A stretch of DNA of 64,000 bases from Bacillus amyloliquefaciens DSM 7 = ATCC 23350 (GTDB taxonomy: Bacteria; Bacillota; Bacilli; Bacillales; Bacillaceae): assembly GCF_000196735.1 (NCBI RefSeq), contig NC_014551.1:3095001-3159000 (forward strand), read 5' to 3'. A program made the position numbers and the translations under genes. This document shows, one piece after another, positions 62,409 through 64,000 of this stretch (position 1 is the stretch's first letter; every line of letters starts with the position of its first letter). The notes under the pieces are model-generated. The model was not told the DNA's origin. It saw nothing but the letters and a program-made list of their open reading frames with translations, and made no database searches.

Positions 62409-62582
62409 TCATAAATCCCCATCATCTTCATCATCTTCATCGAAAGCCATTTCGAACGTTTTCTCGATGAAGTTAATATGCTTTTCAATCTGATCATTTG
62501 TCATCTTTTCAAAGTCCGGTCCGTGTCCAGGAACATGAAAAGACCGTGCTTTTATGATCAGATCCCGCCTTTTCTTGTTCAC
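62409..62582 (-). CDS. Small acidic-tailed protein
   Basis: A 57-residue protein, basic at the start (KKRRDLIIKARSFH) and strongly acidic at the end (FDEDDEDDGDL). It starts at a GTG at 62582 after GGAGGAGGACGGGAA; the longer frame to 62642 includes the ribosome site. Sits between polymerase and primase genes; family unknown. Confidence 0.55.
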   Translation of the reverse strand: MNKKRRDLIIKARSFHVPGHGPDFEKMTNDQIEKHINFIEKTFEMAFDEDDEDDGDL

Positions 62583-62697
62583 TTCCCGTCCTCCTCCATC
62601 CACTTCATATATTCCGACTCCCTTTTTCTTGCAGATAAGCAAAGCCCAATCACTGCTATTAGACTCCTTATAAGTTTCATAATCTCCGCCCTTACTA

Positions 62698-64000
62698 TTA
62701 ATCTTTTTTATAGTAATCCGTGATAAAGCCGTCCGCAGTCAAAGGCAGGCCCTTTGCCCAGGGGATAGGCTCCCCCATAATGGATTCCACTTTATCAAGC
62801 TCATTTTTTCCGCGCGGAACGTCCAGGACAGTTTCGTCATGAACGTGCATGACCGTTTTATAACCGGCATCGTCCAAACGTATAAGGGTGACAGCCAGGC
62901 AATCCCGGGCAACTGCCTGAACGATGTTCTCGACAAGTTTGCCTCCGTAAGTGTTCAGGCGGCCCCATTTACCGGACTCAAGCTTCCCTTCATATGTGAG
63001 GGCTTCTTTCCCAAAACGATCGTCTATTTCAAGTTTTGGCTTCGCATAGGCCAGGCGCCTACCGGACGGCAGTTGTACAAACAGGATGCCTGACTCGCAT
63101 AAAAATGTTAGACCGTGCTGAATCTTAACCGGCTTTCTCTCTTTGACAGCCTTGACCGCGGCGGCTTCGACGTCATACCAAAACTGCACTATTTTCTTAT
63201 TTGCCGTCCGCCATGCTTTCACAAGCCCCGGCAGTTCATCTTCATCCAGACCCATGGTTAAGGCGCCCATTTGTATAAGCGCGCCCTTTCCGCCCTGGTA
63301 CCCTAGCGCCAATTCTGCCACTTTACCTTTTTGCCTTAACGGACTGCCCTTTGTGATTGACTCAACCGGCACTTTGAACATTTGCGCTGCCGAGGCTTCG
63401 TAAATCTTCCCGTGAGTGTTGAATACATCCAGGCGCCATCCTTCCCCGGCAAGCCAGGCAATGACACGGGCTTCAATGGCGGAGAAGTCAGACACATAAA
63501 ACTCATTACCTTCTGACGGGATGAAAGCTGTTCTGACTAGCTGAGAAAGCACAAAAGGCACCTGCCCATAAAGCAGCTCTATTGCTTCATAGTGACCACC
63601 CTTCAAAAGCGTCCTTGCTGTATCCAGGTCCGCGATTTTGTTTTGAGGTAAGTTCTGTACCTGGACCAAGCGCCCGGCCCATCTGCCGGTCCGGCTGGCC
63701 CCGTAGAATTGCAGCAACCCACGAACACGACTATCCGGACAAAGGGCTTTTTCCATCGCCAGGTATTTTTTAACTGAGGTTTTCGCCATCTCCTGCCGCA
63801 GCCGCAAGACTCTGTGTACGCTCGCATCGTCTGTCTTTTCTATTAACTCCTCGATTTTGTCTTTTGCAAGACTCGAAACAGATAGCCCCTTATCTTCAAG
63901 CCATTTTTTTAATTGGGCTGTACTGTTGGGGTTGGGCAGTCCGGTCAGCTCCTTCGCCTCTACCATTAAGCCCGCCTGGTATTGTTCATCGCAGGCTATT
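62698..64000 (-). CDS. Phage family A DNA polymerase, partial
   Basis: The C-terminal polymerase domain of a PolA-type phage enzyme, with its 5' part beyond the window: the frame stays open to base 64000. Motif A is YVSDFSAIEARVIAW. Motif B is LRQKGKVAELALGYQGG. Motif C is MHVHDETVLDV. The thumb/palm sequences SRTGRWAGRLVQVQNLPQ are also typical. Replicates the phage genome. Confidence 0.92.
   Translation of the reverse strand, partial: IACDEQYQAGLMVEAKELTGLPNPNSTAQLKKWLEDKGLSVSSLAKDKIEELIEKTDDASVHRVLRLRQEMAKTSVKKYLAMEKALCPDSRVRGLLQFYGASRTGRWAGRLVQVQNLPQNKIADLDTARTLLKGGHYEAIELLYGQVPFVLSQLVRTAFIPSEGNEFYVSDFSAIEARVIAWLAGEGWRLDVFNTHGKIYEASAAQMFKVPVESITKGSPLRQKGKVAELALGYQGGKGALIQMGALTMGLDEDELPGLVKAWRTANKKIVQFWYDVEAAAVKAVKERKPVKIQHGLTFLCESGILFVQLPSGRRLAYAKPKLEIDDRFGKEALTYEGKLESGKWGRLNTYGGKLVENIVQAVARDCLAVTLIRLDDAGYKTVMHVHDETVLDVPRGKNELDKVESIMGEPIPWAKGLPLTADGFITDYYKKD

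Larger units (their letters stand above)
34380..64000 (-). mobile_element. Siphovirus-type prophage, left part, running off the right edge
   Basis: From the amidase at 35.8 kb to the edge, an unbroken minus-strand series encodes lysis, tail, head, packaging, HNH, late regulator and replication functions in a typical Bacillus siphovirus order. The left boundary lies between the csn terminator and about 34.6 kb. No integrase or repressor is present, so those must lie beyond 64000 or be missing. Most structural genes look intact. One nuclease gene is frameshifted. Confidence 0.93.

Noticed and set aside
1..64000. tRNA, rRNA, riboswitch and insertion sequence ends
   Set aside because: No cloverleaf, rRNA, known riboswitch consensus or transposase gene was recognised by eye in either strand.

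Overview
The window looks like a chromosome segment of a Bacillus of the B. subtilis group. The rightward half of the host part follows the B. subtilis order yutGFED-lipA-lytH-yunBDEFG-pucH-pucR ... pucG-pucF-bsn-msmX-frlR-frlDMNOB ... yurQ-yurR. Codon usage, strong AAGGAGG ribosome sites and frequent TTG/GTG starts also fit. Differences from the B. subtilis 168 order (no yutC, no yunC, a reduced puc cluster, an inserted sdp locus) point to a B. amyloliquefaciens/velezensis-type relative. This is inference from remembered gene order, not a database match.

1-12.0 kb: housekeeping and sporulation genes. These are lipoyl synthase, the spore cortex endopeptidase LytH, the mother-cell protein YunB and the yunGFED operon, then allantoinase PucH and the divergent purine-catabolism activator PucR. 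12.0-14.7 kb: a gene-poor, eroded patch holding one clear gene, a small secreted protein with its own promoter and palindrome. It lies where B. subtilis carries urate permease, uricase and xanthine dehydrogenase genes. 14.7-19.6 kb: an MFS drug-efflux-type pump, PucG and PucF (allantoate to oxalurate and glycine) and the extracellular RNase Bsn. 19.7-26.8 kb: MsmX plus the fructosamine (Amadori product) system FrlR/FrlBONMD, with FrlR-type AT-rich palindromes at each promoter region.

26.8-30.3 kb: an accessory block between frlB and yurQ. It holds a MerR-family regulator with a 19-bp-spacer promoter and an sdpABC-like sporulation-delaying toxin operon whose toxin has a single cysteine. A divergent 90-residue DUF1648 membrane protein is a candidate immunity protein. 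30.3-34.2 kb: yurQ, yurR, a membrane-anchored methyltransferase preceded by a 38-residue small protein, a DUF2691 protein and a secreted GH46 chitosanase.

34.4-64.0 kb: a siphovirus-type prophage read almost entirely on the minus strand and running off the right edge. From right to left it has a family A DNA polymerase (partial), a VapE-type primase/helicase, an ATGGATACC iteron cluster, a frameshifted VRR-NUC nuclease, a SNF2-type helicase, ArpU, HNH, terminase small and large subunits, an HK97-type portal, protease and capsid, a collagen-like protein, connectors and the tail tube. Then come a tail chaperone with a -1 frameshift site, tape measure with transglycosylase, Dit, a GH73-fused tail tip, a beta-helix spike with a self-cleaving domain, BppU, XkdX, holin and amidase. 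At the left edge are a secreted protein, a small soluble protein and two related short basic peptides, one truncated. No integrase or repressor lies in the window.

The strongest new-looking points are: (i) an RBS-sequestering hairpin over yunB, arranged so that only read-through RNA is silenced while a sigma-E promoter inside the hairpin escapes it; (ii) the sdp-like locus with an unusual toxin; (iii) an A-AAA-AAG frameshift that makes a 185-residue tail chaperone; (iv) the prophage iterons; and (v) several unlisted small proteins of 26-50 residues.
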